Source of the DNA: Auriscalpium vulgare
Taxonomy: Eukaryota > Basidiomycota > Agaricomycetes > Russulales > Auriscalpiaceae
Direction: 5' to 3'
Assembly (NCBI GenBank): GCA_019915015.1
Contig: JAHBBC010000022.1
Location: 682,001-746,000, forward strand
DNA length: 64,000 nucleotides
In this document: positions 20,844 through 31,679 of the stretch, in pieces
Layout of the letters: each line of letters begins with the position of its first letter
Position numbering within the stretch: the first letter of the stretch is position 1
Program-made: the position numbers and the translations under genes
Notes under the pieces: model-generated
Seen by the model: only the letters and a program-made list of their open reading frames with translations
Told to the model about the DNA's origin: nothing
Database searches by the model: none

Positions 20844-23800
20844 ATGGCCCCTGCAAAAAAGCGCAAATACGAGCCGTCGCGTGCAGCCGTACTGGACGAA
20901 ACCATCAAATTAGTTCACCGACGTCGCAACGGTGATGTTGACAAGCGACAGGTTCCCCTTGGCATCCGCGCCCTCGCTGCCAGGCCCGAAAAGCCAACCA
21001 TCTCGTATCTGCCGACAATCGAGGAAGAGAGTGAGATGGAGAGGGCGGCTGAGGAGGAAGAAATGGCTCCTGCGTCAACAAGCAGATATATTGTGAGTGT
21101 GGATTACATTTCTGATGCCTCGGTGTTCTAACGAGACCTGGTAGCCAACGCACACTGTCAACAGCGAATGGCGTACTGAGTGGGCCCCAAAAATGTTGGA
21201 GGCCATCTTAGGCTACGAGGCTGCAGATGACCTTGGCCGCCCTTGCTCCGCCGCTGGCTGCTCGAGCACCGCAGCTGACATCCGTTGTCGTGACTGCTTC
21301 TATCGTCGAATGCTCTGCAGAGACTGCGCCGTCAAAATTCACCTCGATAACCCGTTTCACCAAGTGGAGGAATGGGTCGGCACGTACTTCAAGCGCAGAG
21401 GACTTCAAGAGCTAGGCCTCGTCATCCGCCTTGGACATGGGGGCGACACCTGTCCCTTCGCCAAGGAACCTGTTTCGATGACAGTGACCCATGTCAACGG
21501 CATTCACACTTGCAATGTCCAGTTCTGCGGCTGCTTTCCACCCGACAAGTATAATCCTGTCGATGTCCCACTGCAGCTGGCAAACGCAGGGCTCTGGCCC
21601 GCGTCATATAAGAACCCCCGAACGGCGACAACTTTCCACTCAGCACGGGAGTACAATCAGTTCTCCCTCCAGGCCAAGGTGAATGTGATGGACTACAACC
21701 GTGTCAAGCTGCGCATGACAAACAACGCTTTTCGTGACGACGTACCGGTGAGTTTATCTTGCGCTCATCATGACTGTCGCCCATGCTGATCCTCGCAGGA
21801 TCGATATAGGCAGCTTCTCACAAGCCAACGACAATTCATGTTCATCCAGACGCTCAAGCAGTTTGGAGCGAGTGTACAGGATCGATACGCCGCCGGAAGT
21901 CTCGTCGTCCTATGTCCTGCCTGTCCTCAACCTGGGAAGAACATGGACCCCGGTTGGAAAGACGTACCAGCAAAAGACCAGTTGAGTACACTCAAATATA
22001 TCAGAGTTCGCTGTCTGCTGACGCCGCGTGCAGATACATCCATGCACTGTTTTATGCAAAAGACGGGAACTTTCAGCTCCATCAACACATGAAGAAGATG
22101 GATCTTGATGACGTCGCGTTCACGAGGGGCGGTGGTTATTATGTTGATGATGTTGAGTGTGCGAATCACCTCAAGATCATGGACAACGACCCGGATAGCA
22201 GCAAAGAGGTACGTATGCAACCGTCTACAATTGACGAAGTATCTCACATATCGTAGACGTCGACGTGCAACAAGTTCTTTGCTCTCAATGGCAAGCGCCT
22301 CGACGGCAAGCGCATCACGGGAGTGGTGTCTTTAGTATGCGCACCGCACGGGATGATCATGGGGTCCTCAACCGTTGACTTGACGAAAGGCGAAAGGTGC
22401 GTTGTTGTCGTCCAATCACATGTTTGTGAGCCTCACTTGTTGAGCTAGATTTGCCCATGTGGACCTTGCGACGGTGTCTGCGACACGCCCATACAAAGAT
22501 CTCAAGTTGCACATCTCTTCATACGATATCAATTGTCAATACGGAATTAACTTCGACACGCGCATGGACAAATTTCCGTCCGGTCGTCCAGACTTTCCCC
22601 TTACCATCCGTGTCGTTCCTAAATGGCACTTGAATGGGCACAAGGATGACTGCAAGTTTCTCAACTCGCCGGATGTCACTCCTGGGTGTGGCATGACGGA
22701 GGGCGAGGCGCCTGAGCGTCGGTGGGCCGTGCAGAATTCACTCGCACTTCAGACAAAAGAGATGGGGCCAGGGTACCGCCACGACACGCATAATGTTCAC
22801 AACGGAGATTTCAACATGCAGAAAATCTTCACGATAGGTGAGTATAGCTCCTGCGTATCTTCTGTTTGTTGCGCGCTGACTGCAATCAGCCAAGTTTCTT
22901 GCAAAAAAGCTGGACCAAGCAAAGTCTGCCGCGGCGGAAGCTGAAGAGCAACATGAACGTTGCGAAGCGACCTTCAATTTCCGCGGACGTCCACTGGACG
23001 AGTGGCGGACTGCCGAAACCGAGTTCTTGACCACACTTGCCGACGGAACAGCACGAAAGGACCAGCCAAAAGTCAGCCCGTATGAACCGGCGAGTGACAA
23101 AGGTGTGAAGTCGTTTTTAAATTTCGCGCTCACTTGAACTAATATATCTTGTCTTAGCACCGACCGAGAAGGAAGCGTTGCTGATTTTGGAGAAGGAGTT
23201 TGACGCTGAGCGGGGCACAGCAAGCGAGGAACGTGGTCGGCCAAGCCTCACTGCGTTTCTGAAGCTTGGTCTCGACTTGGAGGCGCGACAGTACGTCTTT
23301 CTTGCAACACACTTCAGGTATTCCCCTAACATGTTTGAATAGGTACGATGTACAAAGCAAGGCAAAGCAAAAGGAGCTGTCAGGTGCCGAAAAAACCGCT
23401 ATCGAAGTCAGCCGATCGCGCCTTGACACTCAGATTGCACGCTTCGAGGACCTTCACGCTGCTATCGTGGCCCCGACAGTCCTCAGGCTTGAAAGTCCAG
23501 AAACGAGCTGGCCGGCACCGCGTTCTGACCAAGATGTCCTAGCCGAGGACGTCCAACTTCGCTTGCCATCGACATACCCCATGGACGTCAGGCAGAATTC
23601 CTTATTCAAGTCTCTAGCGGAGGCAGAGCTCCTTCTGCGAAAAGGTCGGGCTTGTGATCTTCTGCGGGAGCTACGCCTCAAGATTTCATTGAAGTCCTTC
23701 CTGTGGAGGTCAGAGAAGGCGTCGTATGGCCAAGAGGCGAAGACACGCCACCAGAAGACGGTCACTCGCGCTTACCAGGCAACCGCCCGACTTCGCCATC

Positions 23801-24461
23801 TATACACTACAATGCGGTCGAACATGCTCACGCTAGGGCTCCAGGAGGATGACAAGAACTATCGGCCGCTAACGGAACATGACTGTCGCGTCGTGGCCCT
23901 CGTTCATGCTGTTGAAGACCACGACACATCATCGAAGGACCGTGAGCGCTCGTGGCTCTGGCGCGATGGTGAGTATTGGGCTTCTGACTCGGATGACGCT
24001 ACAGCAAAATGGGATGAAGAGCGTGAGTCCCTTTGATTATACGTGCTTGGTACCCAGCTGACATCATGATAGTTGACCGTCTCACCTGGTTCCGATCGAG
24101 TGCGAAGCAAGCTCGCTGGCAGGAACATGTCAAGCGCCTGGAAGAATCGATACGGAGGACGCAGCGGCATTGGTACGATGAGCAACAGGTTTGGCTGAGT
24201 CGTGCAGAAGCACAGGGCAGTTCATTAAGTCAACGTGGTGTCGCCGCATATGCTGCACGGTCGGTTTCTAATTCATACTCTGACAATGAAGTATCTGACA
24301 TTAAAGCGTAGGAAAGCTGCAGTATTTGCGCGTCTGCTGTCTGATGCGAGGGAGCTCTACCCTGAGTACCTCAGGCTGTCGGATACTGAGGTCAGTACTG
24401 ATATTGTCATAGACACTTCTACCTTGCTGACCTGGGAGCCCAGGTAGCATTACATGACTGA
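20844..24461 (+). CDS. KDZ-superfamily transposase, 12 exons, about 1,015 aa
   Basis: Twelve exons (20844-21092, 21145-21747, 21799-21980, 22034-22208, 22257-22396, 22449-22837, 22890-23102, 23158-23290, 23343-24022, 24073-24259, 24312-24390, 24444-24461) sum to an exact multiple of three with no stop. The N-terminus is basic ('MAPAKKRKYEPSR'). A cysteine cluster of the CxC2 type follows ('RPCSAAGCSS', 'IRCRDCFYRRMLCRDC', then H), then the catalytic region ('HALFYAKDGNFQLHQHMKKM', 'ISSYDINCQYGINF', 'IRVVPKWHLNGHKDDC', 'EGEAPERRWA'). The C-terminal half is helical. These are hallmarks of Kyakuja/Dileera/Zisupton transposases of basidiomycetes. All splice sites look usable, so the gene appears intact. 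The GTTGAG donor of intron 3 is the weakest site. Confidence 0.92.
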
Positions 24462-25293
24462 CAAGCAATGGGTATGAATTAGTTACTTCGCTGAAATACT
24501 TCCACTGTACATTGCGTTGGAGTAGTCCCACTATACATTGCGGTGAAATAGTTGCATTCAACAGACACAAACTAGTTGCGCATGGAAATATAATCTAACT
24601 AGTTGAACATGGAAATATAATGTGGATATAGTTCATCCTCGAACTAGTTCGTTTTTTTTTCTTAAGGGTATCCTACCTGTCAGGCTCCAGAAGCCTACAA
24701 TACTAGTGCTAAATACTCGACCGTCATAGTCGGCGTTGAACTAGGTCAACGCCCAGTAATTACTCATTTGAACTAATTCAGTTGTCTGCAAGTACTGAGG
24801 ACAATAGTACGTCCCGCTTACGGCTCGCCTCTTCGCCGACATTCGGTATTCGGTACGCAGGCCCGCACCGTTAGGGCGCCAGAGCCGTCTCAGTTTGGAT
24901 GCCGCTCGGGATCTGACTCGGGACTCGGGGTGGTCGGGATTCTGGCGCTAGCTCGATGTCATTTGTGCGCAATGTTCAGTGATCCCGCTCGCGATCCCGC
25001 GGGATCCTGATCATCCGTTGCCTCAGCGGCGCACGACGTAGGACGTATGACACTCTATTCTGTCGAGTGCTCTCCTGCAGGATGCCGAGCGACCCCTGCA
25101 GGATCCTGAGGGATCCTGCGGGATTATTTGTTCCGAGAGCAACGCGTCTGAACATTGTCCGGTATCGCTCGTGAAACTGGCATTCGCAGTAAGCATTGAA
25201 CACTAGTACTGTCGGAGGCATCATTTCTCACCATCTCCGCCACATTGTGTGCCGACTCCCGCGGCTCCTCTAGGCTGAGCGCGCACGCGAGCC
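24462..25293. other. KDZ right subterminal region and intergenic spacer
   Basis: No gene is seen. 24550-24640 holds CTAGTT..GGAAATATAA motifs that resemble the left 42-bp array. 24737-24780 is the putative right inverted terminus. Around 24985-25130 words such as GATCCCGCGGGATCCTG and CCTGCAGGATCCTGAGG repeat and form short palindromes. Confidence 0.45.
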
Positions 25294-25454
25294 TTGCATC
25301 GCCGTCTTTACACGTGCTCACACCGCAGCACCCGTCCGTGGAGCCCGATTTCCTGCTCCATATTGGAATATCTTTGCATCGCCCGTCTTTACACGTGCTC
25401 ACACTGCAGCGCTCGTCCGTAGAGCCCGATTCCCTGCCCCATATTCGAATATCT
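25294..25454. repeat. 80-bp tandem duplication upstream of the esterase gene
   Basis: Two direct copies (25294-25373 and 25374-25454) share TTGCATCGCC, GTCTTTACACGTGCTCACA, CGTCCGT.GAGCCCGATT and a final CATATT.GAATATCT. They lie 60 bp upstream of the carboxylesterase start codon and so may duplicate promoter elements. Confidence 0.8.
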
Positions 25455-25460
25455 GACACC

Positions 25461-25467
25461 TATAAGT
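25461..25467 (+). promoter_or_regulatory. Probable TATA box of the carboxylesterase gene
   Basis: TATAAGT lies 44-50 bp upstream of the ATG at 25511, just downstream of the 80-bp duplication. Confidence 0.55.
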
Positions 25468-25510
25468 AGACCCCGCAGGCCCTCTTTTGCCCACCAACAG
25501 TTGTTCTGCT

Positions 25511-27929
25511 ATGTTCACTCTCCGACCTGCGACTCTCGCAATATTTGCCCTTGCCACCGCCCCGCTGGCAAGCAGCCATGCTCCCCCATCCGTTCAACTC
25601 GACGACGCGACGTTCATCGGCAATCCGTCCGGGGCGATCACGCAGTTCCTCGGTATCCCGTTCGCCCTGCCCCCGTACGCCCGCTGCGCTCTCTGACCGG
25701 CCTTTGACACTCAAACGACGCTCCACCAGCGTCGGCGACCTTCGTCTGCGACTTCCGCAGCCCAACGCGCCGTACGTAGGCGCGTTCAATGCGTCCGCAT
25801 TCGGGCCCGCGTGTATACAGCAGGCGGCGCAGGTGCAGCTACCGGCGGGTTTGTCACCGTCGACTGTGCAGCTCCTTGAGGGCCGTTTTGGAGGCCCTCC
25901 AATTGCGGACAGTGAGGACTGTACGTAGGCAATTTTCTCTTCAGCAATGAGACTGATGCAGATCGGGGATGTTGAAGGTCTGACAATCAATGTCATGAAG
26001 CCGGCGAACGCTACAAAGAGTGCAAAATTACCGGTTCTTGTTGTGCGTCGATTATCACTTAGGTCCTTCACTTGGTGTTCTGTTCTGACTGCTGGCATCA
26101 TAGTGGATATATGGAGGTGGATTTCAGATCGGAGCAGCTAATCTGTATGTGCCTTCAAATCGCAGAACCTGTTTAACTAACTCCTTTTTTCAGTCAAACG
26201 GATGGCTCCGTCATCGTTGAAAGGTCCATCCAATTAGGACAGCCTGTTGTATACGTCAGCTTGAATTATCGGTGGGTGGCCCTCATTTATACTCAGCATG
26301 TTGCGCAGTTGACTTACCACACATACTTAATGTAGGGTGTCAGGTATTGTTGAACGCCTTTGGTGACCTACGATGAGTACTGACATCTGCTTCGTATCGT
26401 AACAGCTCTGGGCTTCCCGGGCGGCGTCGAGGCTGGAAAAGCTGGTGTTGGCAATCTCGGCCTCAATGATCGTGCGTAGTCCGAGTCCCCATTCATCAGC
26501 TGCCCCTTACTTGCCGTGACAGAGCGTCTTGCTCTGCGATGGATCCAGAAATATATACACGCATTCGGCGGCGACCCTAGCAAAGTAACGATGTATGTCA
26601 CTCGACTCGTATCGACGTCTGGCTCTAACTCTATCGATAAGCTGGGGAGAAAGCGCAGGTGCAATCTCCGTCGCCCTGCACCTCGTAACGAACGGCGGGA
26701 ATTCTGAGGGTCTCTTCCGCGGCGCTTTCATGCAGAGCGGCTCGACCTGGCCGATAGGCCCGATTTCGGATGGCCAGCGTTACTACGACACTCTCGTTGC
26801 GGATGTGAGCTGTGCAGGCGCCAAGGACACACTCCAGTGCCTCCGCAAAGTTCCAATCGACAAGCTGCGCACGGCGATCAATGCGTCGCCGAGTTTCTTT
26901 TCGTTCCAGGTGCGTTAAATTGTGTACGCACGACTTGGATATTTGTACCGACTATGTGTGGTTCGGTCTAGTCCATGGATGTGGCGTGGCAGCCCCGCGT
27001 CGACGGTGCATTCTTGGTCGACGATCCGCAAAAATTGGTACTTAAAGACTGCGTCGCCAAAGTGCCGTTTGTGTCGGGTGCGCCTGCTCAGCAACGCGGA
27101 CGAAAATTGATCAACTAACAACCCGACAGGTGGCTGCGACGATGAGGGCACCCTCTTCTCCCTCGCTAACGCGAACCTCACGTACGCGCACCTTCACCAC
27201 TAATTCGCTGCGTTCCATATGGCTTAAACAAGCATACTAGCACCGACGACGAAGTGCGCGCATATATCGCGACAACCTACTTCCAAGGCGTACCCAGCGC
27301 GGACATCGACGCGATTTTGGCGCTGTATCCGAACGACACGACGCAGGGCTCGCCGTTCGGAACGGGCACCCTTAACGCACTGACGCCCCAGTTCAAGCGT
27401 CTCGCGGCGCTGCAGGGCGATTTCGGCTTCCAGGCGCCCCGCCGGTTCCTCCTCCAGCAGCGCGCGGGAAAGCAGCCTGCGTACTCATTTTGTGAGAGCC
27501 TTCTGCGGCTGCGGTGCTCTCACGTCGGGTACTGACTAGACGCGTATACGTCTACAGTGAACAAGCGATCCAAGAGCACGCCTGATCTCGGTGCGGTAAG
27601 AGTGTATCTCCTGTTCTGCATGGTCCGTCGTATCTGACAGCGTTGCGTAGTTCCACTCGTCGGACGTTCCCTTGATATTCGGGCCGAGCGACCTGACGGA
27701 CTACCTCATCCGCTTTGCTGTGCACCTCGACCCGAGCGTCGGTGCAAGCGCGGACCCGAGCGCGAGCCTGTTCTGGCCCCGCTATACGGCGGCGTCACCG
27801 CAGCTGCTGACGTTCCTTGATGGCGCGGTGCCGCTGAACATCACGCTGGATACGTATCGTGCGGAGGGTATTGCAACGCTGACGAGAGTGTCATTGGCAC
27901 ATCCGTGGGGAGCGCCGCCTTCGTATTGA
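25511..27929 (+). CDS. Secreted type-B carboxylesterase/lipase
   Basis: A multi-exon gene that opens with a hydrophobic signal peptide ('LAIFALATAPLASSHA') and 'AITQFLGIPFALPP'. The apparent stop near 25695 lies in an intron (GTACGC..CACCAG) that links to 'GDLRLRLPQP'. Later exons give 'DCLTINVMKP', the oxyanion-hole segment 'VWIYGGGFQIGAANL', the nucleophile elbow 'GESAG' (exon junction near 26641), the acid motif 'GCDDEGTLFS' near 27130, and the catalytic His in 'FHSSDVP' near 27655. All three members of the Ser-Glu-His triad are present. These enzymes hydrolyse esters outside the cell; the exact substrate cannot be read from sequence. At least ten short introns are needed, including one tiny exon near 26336. 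Length after splicing (about 530-550 residues) is normal for the family. Confidence 0.88.
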
Positions 27930-28626
27930 GGGCGCGGTGGAGCCGCAGAAAGGGTTGATGAGAAGAGCAGAGACGAGGCTCGAGCGATGGAGGATGGGAG
28001 AGGTCCCACGTGGATTCCATCGCGGCTGAAGGACTGTACTAATTACCAGTGCTAATTACCTTGTTCTTGAAATTATAGTCATGCACACACACTGCAGCCG
28101 ACTAATCGCGAAAGGGCCCTCTTACTTAGTCTTAGTAGCGAGAAGACTGTCTTCCGCTCCCGTGATGTCGGCACCAGGGTTGCTGAGAATTAGTGGGGGA
28201 TAGGCCATACAATTCACGAACAGCGACCAGATCTACAAGGGAAGACGACACCTGTGAGGTAGTATACAGTACTTGAGGGCTGGCTACGAGAGTACAGATG
28301 CCGCGAACCGAGCACGACGGGAGCGAATAATGCTGGGCCCGGCGCGTCCTTGCGGTCACGTCTTATATTGATATCCAGTCGCCGTACCGTGCTCGCTGAA
28401 TACTGCATCAATCGTCGTACGCCGTCTGCAACACCCCGCATGGAAGGCAACCGCACCGCCACCGCCGCTTATTAGACGGTGAAGGCGTCCTGACACAGCC
28501 AGAGGCGATGGTCTGCGGGGCGCGATAGAATGGGATGGCGCGGGCGAGGGCTTGGAAGAAGGACGAGGAGGCCGCAGCGGGACGCGTGTCAACAGATGTC
28601 AACAACGGTTTCTCTCCTCGCCCACC
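27930..28626. other. Spacer with F-box gene relic and dispersed module
   Basis: At 28330-28400 the minus strand repeats the last codons and 3' flank of the F-box gene at 41769 (TTCAGCGAGCACGGTACGGC, then GACTGGATATCAATATAA); it is a truncated relic. At about 28405-28490 lies a block shared, inverted, with 37790-37860. At 28500-28612 lies the GCGGGGCGCGATAG plus TGTCAACA module that directly precedes the next F-box gene. Confidence 0.6.
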
Positions 28627-29928
28627 ATGTTGTCTACCCCTACGCTCCCGTTCGATGTTCAAGCTTGCATCATTGAGTCCATCTACACTTTCTCACAGAG
28701 CGACGACATCGACTATGCCTCACTTTCCGCGTGCGCGCTCGTTTGCAAAGCCTGGGTCGCCCCCGCGCAGCGCCTCCTCTTCCGCCGCATCCCCCACTCG
28801 AGCGGCAGCTACAACGACAGAGCCAATGACGACAGATGTCAAGATTCCCTCTTCCATGCATTCACATCCAACCCCCATCTCTGCACCTACGTGCGATCCA
28901 TCCCCACCGATATCCTCGCCCGCTGCCTCTATCCGGCCACGGGCTTCAACTATCCGGCCACGGGCTTTAACCTTAGCAATTTCGCACTCATCGCCGAGCT
29001 ACGCGTCGTGGCAACGATGCGCTTGGAGGTCTTGCATGCGGCCGGTCTGCGCCCTTCCGTGCTCGTGTACACGAGCGGGATCATCTACGATCTGTCTTAC
29101 GAAGTCGAGGATCTGCCCAGCGTCCGCCACCTGGTGCTCGAGGAGACCTCTGGTCTCCTCCACCTCGAGCTTCCCCCTAAATCACAGCTTCTCTCCCTCA
29201 AATGTAGAACCACAGTCGACTTTGCAAAGCTTTCCAGGCGCCCTCACTACAAGCATTCCATCCTAGTGCCGCCTACTGAAATATCCTTTCAAGAGCTGCA
29301 CCTCGGGTATCTGAATTTCCCGGGGAAAGCACCACGCGTCGAAAACTGCATTGCGCGCAACCTGCGCTCGCTCACGGTGTGGATGCTCGTGCCGTCCAGC
29401 GCGACGCTCGAGCAGCTCACCGCCCTCGAGTCGCTCGTCATCGGCGGCCTCCCGACGAAGCCCCTCACGCTCCCGCGCACGCTGCGTCACTTCGGCCTCC
29501 ACCAACGCCTCGGAGTCGCGACGGGCCAGAGCTCTCGCCAGGAAGGCCCGTCCGTAAGCCCCCTAGCTGCGTCCCTGGAGTCGGCGAGCGCGGTTCCGGA
29601 GCTGCGTGCCGTATCGGTGACGCGCAACTCGCTGGCCTACGTGCGGCACGCGCTGAAGACCGCGAGCGAGGCGTGCGGTGCAGCATTCTTGGAGTATGCG
29701 GACGCAGAGTCCTATCCGGTGCGTCTGCTCAGCATTGTGCGCTGGTGGCGAGTTCTGACCCCGACTGGCAGCGCACGCAATACGTCGATTGGATATGATG
29801 TGATGAGCTGCATGGTTCAGTTCGTGCCGATGGAGTATCTGTTTGTGTATATGACGTTGAGGAATCCCGCGTCGGCGGGCCCACAACTTGAAGCGGGGCC
29901 GGCGTCCGTCCTCTGCAACACCGCGTGA
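28627..29928 (+). CDS. F-box protein (paralogue 1)
   Basis: A single-exon frame; I take the ATG at 28627 because the F-box starts at once ('LPFDVQACIIESIY', 'YASLSACALVCKAWVAPAQR', 'LLFRRIP'). The rest is an LRR-like or repeat-free C-terminal region as in many Agaricomycete F-box proteins, which recruit substrates to SCF ubiquitin ligases. 'TVWMLVPSSATLEQLTALES' lies in a 113-bp tract identical to the neighbouring paralogue. After 'NIVRWW' the frame departs from the conserved family tail ('DWQRTQYVDWI', present one frame away). So the last 50 or so residues are a frameshifted extension through repeat sequence. Confidence 0.75.
   Translation: MLSTPTLPFDVQACIIESIYTFSQSDDIDYASLSACALVCKAWVAPAQRLLFRRIPHSSGSYNDRANDDRCQDSLFHAFTSNPHLCTYVRSIPTDILARCLYPATGFNYPATGFNLSNFALIAELRVVATMRLEVLHAAGLRPSVLVYTSGIIYDLSYEVEDLPSVRHLVLEETSGLLHLELPPKSQLLSLKCRTTVDFAKLSRRPHYKHSILVPPTEISFQELHLGYLNFPGKAPRVENCIARNLRSLTVWMLVPSSATLEQLTALESLVIGGLPTKPLTLPRTLRHFGLHQRLGVATGQSSRQEGPSVSPLAASLESASAVPELRAVSVTRNSLAYVRHALKTASEACGAAFLEYADAESYPVRLLSIVRWWRVLTPTGSARNTSIGYDVMSCMVQFVPMEYLFVYMTLRNPASAGPQLEAGPASVLCNTA
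29374..29486 (+). repeat. 113-bp tract identical to 31214-31326
   Basis: This coding segment is identical base for base to 31214-31326 in the second F-box paralogue, while the flanking coding sequence is clearly diverged. That pattern fits gene conversion. Confidence 0.88.
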
Positions 29929-30424
29929 GAAGCCAACCTTTCTGTATCGTGCGCGAGCCGCAGATACAAGCACGGACGAGGAATAGAGGACTTTGGGACG
30001 CGATAGACGAGGATGTCGTTGAAGTGTGAGCGATGAATGTTGTTGGAGAGCGCCCGGGCCGAACGGAGGCCATGTCAACAGATGTCAACAACAGTCGTCA
30101 CCCGCCCGGTGCGAGTATCCATGGCTACTGCACTCCCGCTCACGAAGAAAACTTCAAATAAACGCGCCGCGCTATTGTTTTCGCCGCACAAGGACCAGAT
30201 TGTTAACTCGATTGCCAGCGCTAGCGCGTCACCAAGGACATCTCTCCCAATTGTACCGAATTATGCCACGGCAGTGTCTAAAAAGGCCGAGAAGGCTCTC
30301 ATAATTATCTAAGCGCAGCATCCTAGGCACGTTCCCCGAACTACGCAACGCTATTGTGAGCTGGCAAGTTATTGTTGCAGGCTTTGAACATATAAATCTT
30401 GCATAGCCTCGCTAGCATCTTAAA

Positions 30425-31603
30425 ATGGCAGCACCAAGACATTCCTCGATATTGGCTACATCCTTTTCAGCATCTCAAGACGCTATGCCTCCCCCGCGTC
30501 TCCCATTCGACGTCCACTTCGAGATCATCCAATGGGTCTACATCCTCTCGCAGAGCCACAATGTCGACTACCGTACTCTATCATCTTGCGCTCTCGTCTG
30601 CAAACAATGGGTCATCCATGCGCAGCGCCTCCTCTTCCGCCGCGTCCCCCAGGGACAGGCGCAGAAAACCAGCAACGACATCCAACGATCTTTCCTCCTC
30701 TTCCGTGCATTCACCTCCAGCCCCCGTCTCTGCACCTACGTACGCTCCCTCCCAACGGACGCCGTGGACAGCCGGCTCCCTTTGCACCAGACAGACTCCC
30801 TGCATCCCCACTTCTCCCACCTCGCAGAGCTGCGCTACGTCAGCGTAGGCAGTAAGGCGGTGCCGGACGTCTTGACGGTCCTGCGCGCGCTCAATGTGCG
30901 CCCGTCCGTGCTCGTGTATTACGCGCGCCCGAATCTCAGGGCCCTGCCCGCTGTAATCGAGGCGCTGCCCAGTATCCGCCACTTGGTGTTGAAGGAGAGT
31001 CCCGCCGGGCTTCTCGATCTCCGGCTGCCCCCGAACGCGCAGCTCCTCTCGGTCGAGTGCAATAACCTCATCAACTATAAACACCTTTCCTTGTTCCCCA
31101 GAGCAGCGGCACCCGCGGAAATTGCGCTCCAGGATCTGCACGCCGTGGGTCTGCATCTCTCGCGGAACATGACGAGCGCCGAGCGCTGCATCGCGCGCAG
31201 CCTGCGCTCGCTGACGGTGTGGATGCTCGTGCCGTCCAGCGCGACGCTCGAGCAGCTCACCGCCCTCGAGTCGCTCGTCATCGGCGGCCTCCCGACGAAG
31301 CCCCTCACGCTCCCGCGCACGCTGCGGCATTTCGGCCTCCACCAGCGCCGCGGGATGCGCGTGGACCAAACACCGACGTCTCTTCCGGATGCTGGAGGAT
31401 CACCATCTGCGGGTCCGCTGGCCGCGTCGCTGTTGGACAGCGTGCTGCCAGAGCTGCGCGTCGTGTCGGCTACGGGCTGCTCGAAGGCCGATGTGCGGCA
31501 CGCTCTGAAGACCGCGAGCGAGGCACTTGGGGCAGAGTTCTTGGAGTATCCGGACCCCGAGTCCTACCCGGTGCGTCTGCTCAATAATGTGCGCTGGGGG
31601 TGA
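30425..31603 (+). CDS. F-box protein (paralogue 2)
   Basis: A single-exon protein of 392 residues. The F-box is at residues about 20-65 ('LPFDVHFEIIQWVYILSQ', 'YRTLSSCALVCKQWVIHAQR'). The C-terminal region contains the segment converted with paralogue 1 (31214-31326). The frame stops at 'NNVRWG', yet the following sequence encodes the family tail 'DWQRTQYVDWI' in another frame, just as in paralogue 1. So both copies share an old frame break or use a different C-terminus. A TGTCAACA-type module lies about 330 bp upstream (30073-30095). An SCF adaptor role is inferred from the family. Confidence 0.78.
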   Translation: MAAPRHSSILATSFSASQDAMPPPRLPFDVHFEIIQWVYILSQSHNVDYRTLSSCALVCKQWVIHAQRLLFRRVPQGQAQKTSNDIQRSFLLFRAFTSSPRLCTYVRSLPTDAVDSRLPLHQTDSLHPHFSHLAELRYVSVGSKAVPDVLTVLRALNVRPSVLVYYARPNLRALPAVIEALPSIRHLVLKESPAGLLDLRLPPNAQLLSVECNNLINYKHLSLFPRAAAPAEIALQDLHAVGLHLSRNMTSAERCIARSLRSLTVWMLVPSSATLEQLTALESLVIGGLPTKPLTLPRTLRHFGLHQRRGMRVDQTPTSLPDAGGSPSAGPLAASLLDSVLPELRVVSATGCSKADVRHALKTASEALGAEFLEYPDPESYPVRLLNNVRWG

Positions 31604-31679
31604 GTTCTGATGTCGACTGGCAGCGCACGCAATACGTCGATTGGATATGATGTGATGAGCTGCATGGTTCAGTTCGTGT

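Larger units (their letters stand above)
6272..24780. mobile_element. Candidate KDZ-type mobile element (boundaries tentative)
   Basis: The left end (about 6272-6315) and the reverse complement of the right end (about 24737-24780) share an imperfect inverted repeat of about 42 bp. Its core is TAGTTCA..TGAGTAATTA.T with a second TAGTTCA at the same distance. Both ends carry subterminal CTAGTT/GAAATAT motifs. Between them lie three minus-strand passenger-like genes (7045-12620), a palindrome, a cyclin gene and a full KDZ transposase, with a hAT element nested inside. I find no target-site duplication, so the ends may be eroded or mis-assigned. The alternative is a smaller KDZ element beginning near 20.7 kb. 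Confidence 0.4.

Noticed and set aside
25675..25740. Frameshift or stop in the carboxylesterase
   Set aside because: A canonical intron (GTACGC..CACCAG) removes the stop and restores the family sequence.
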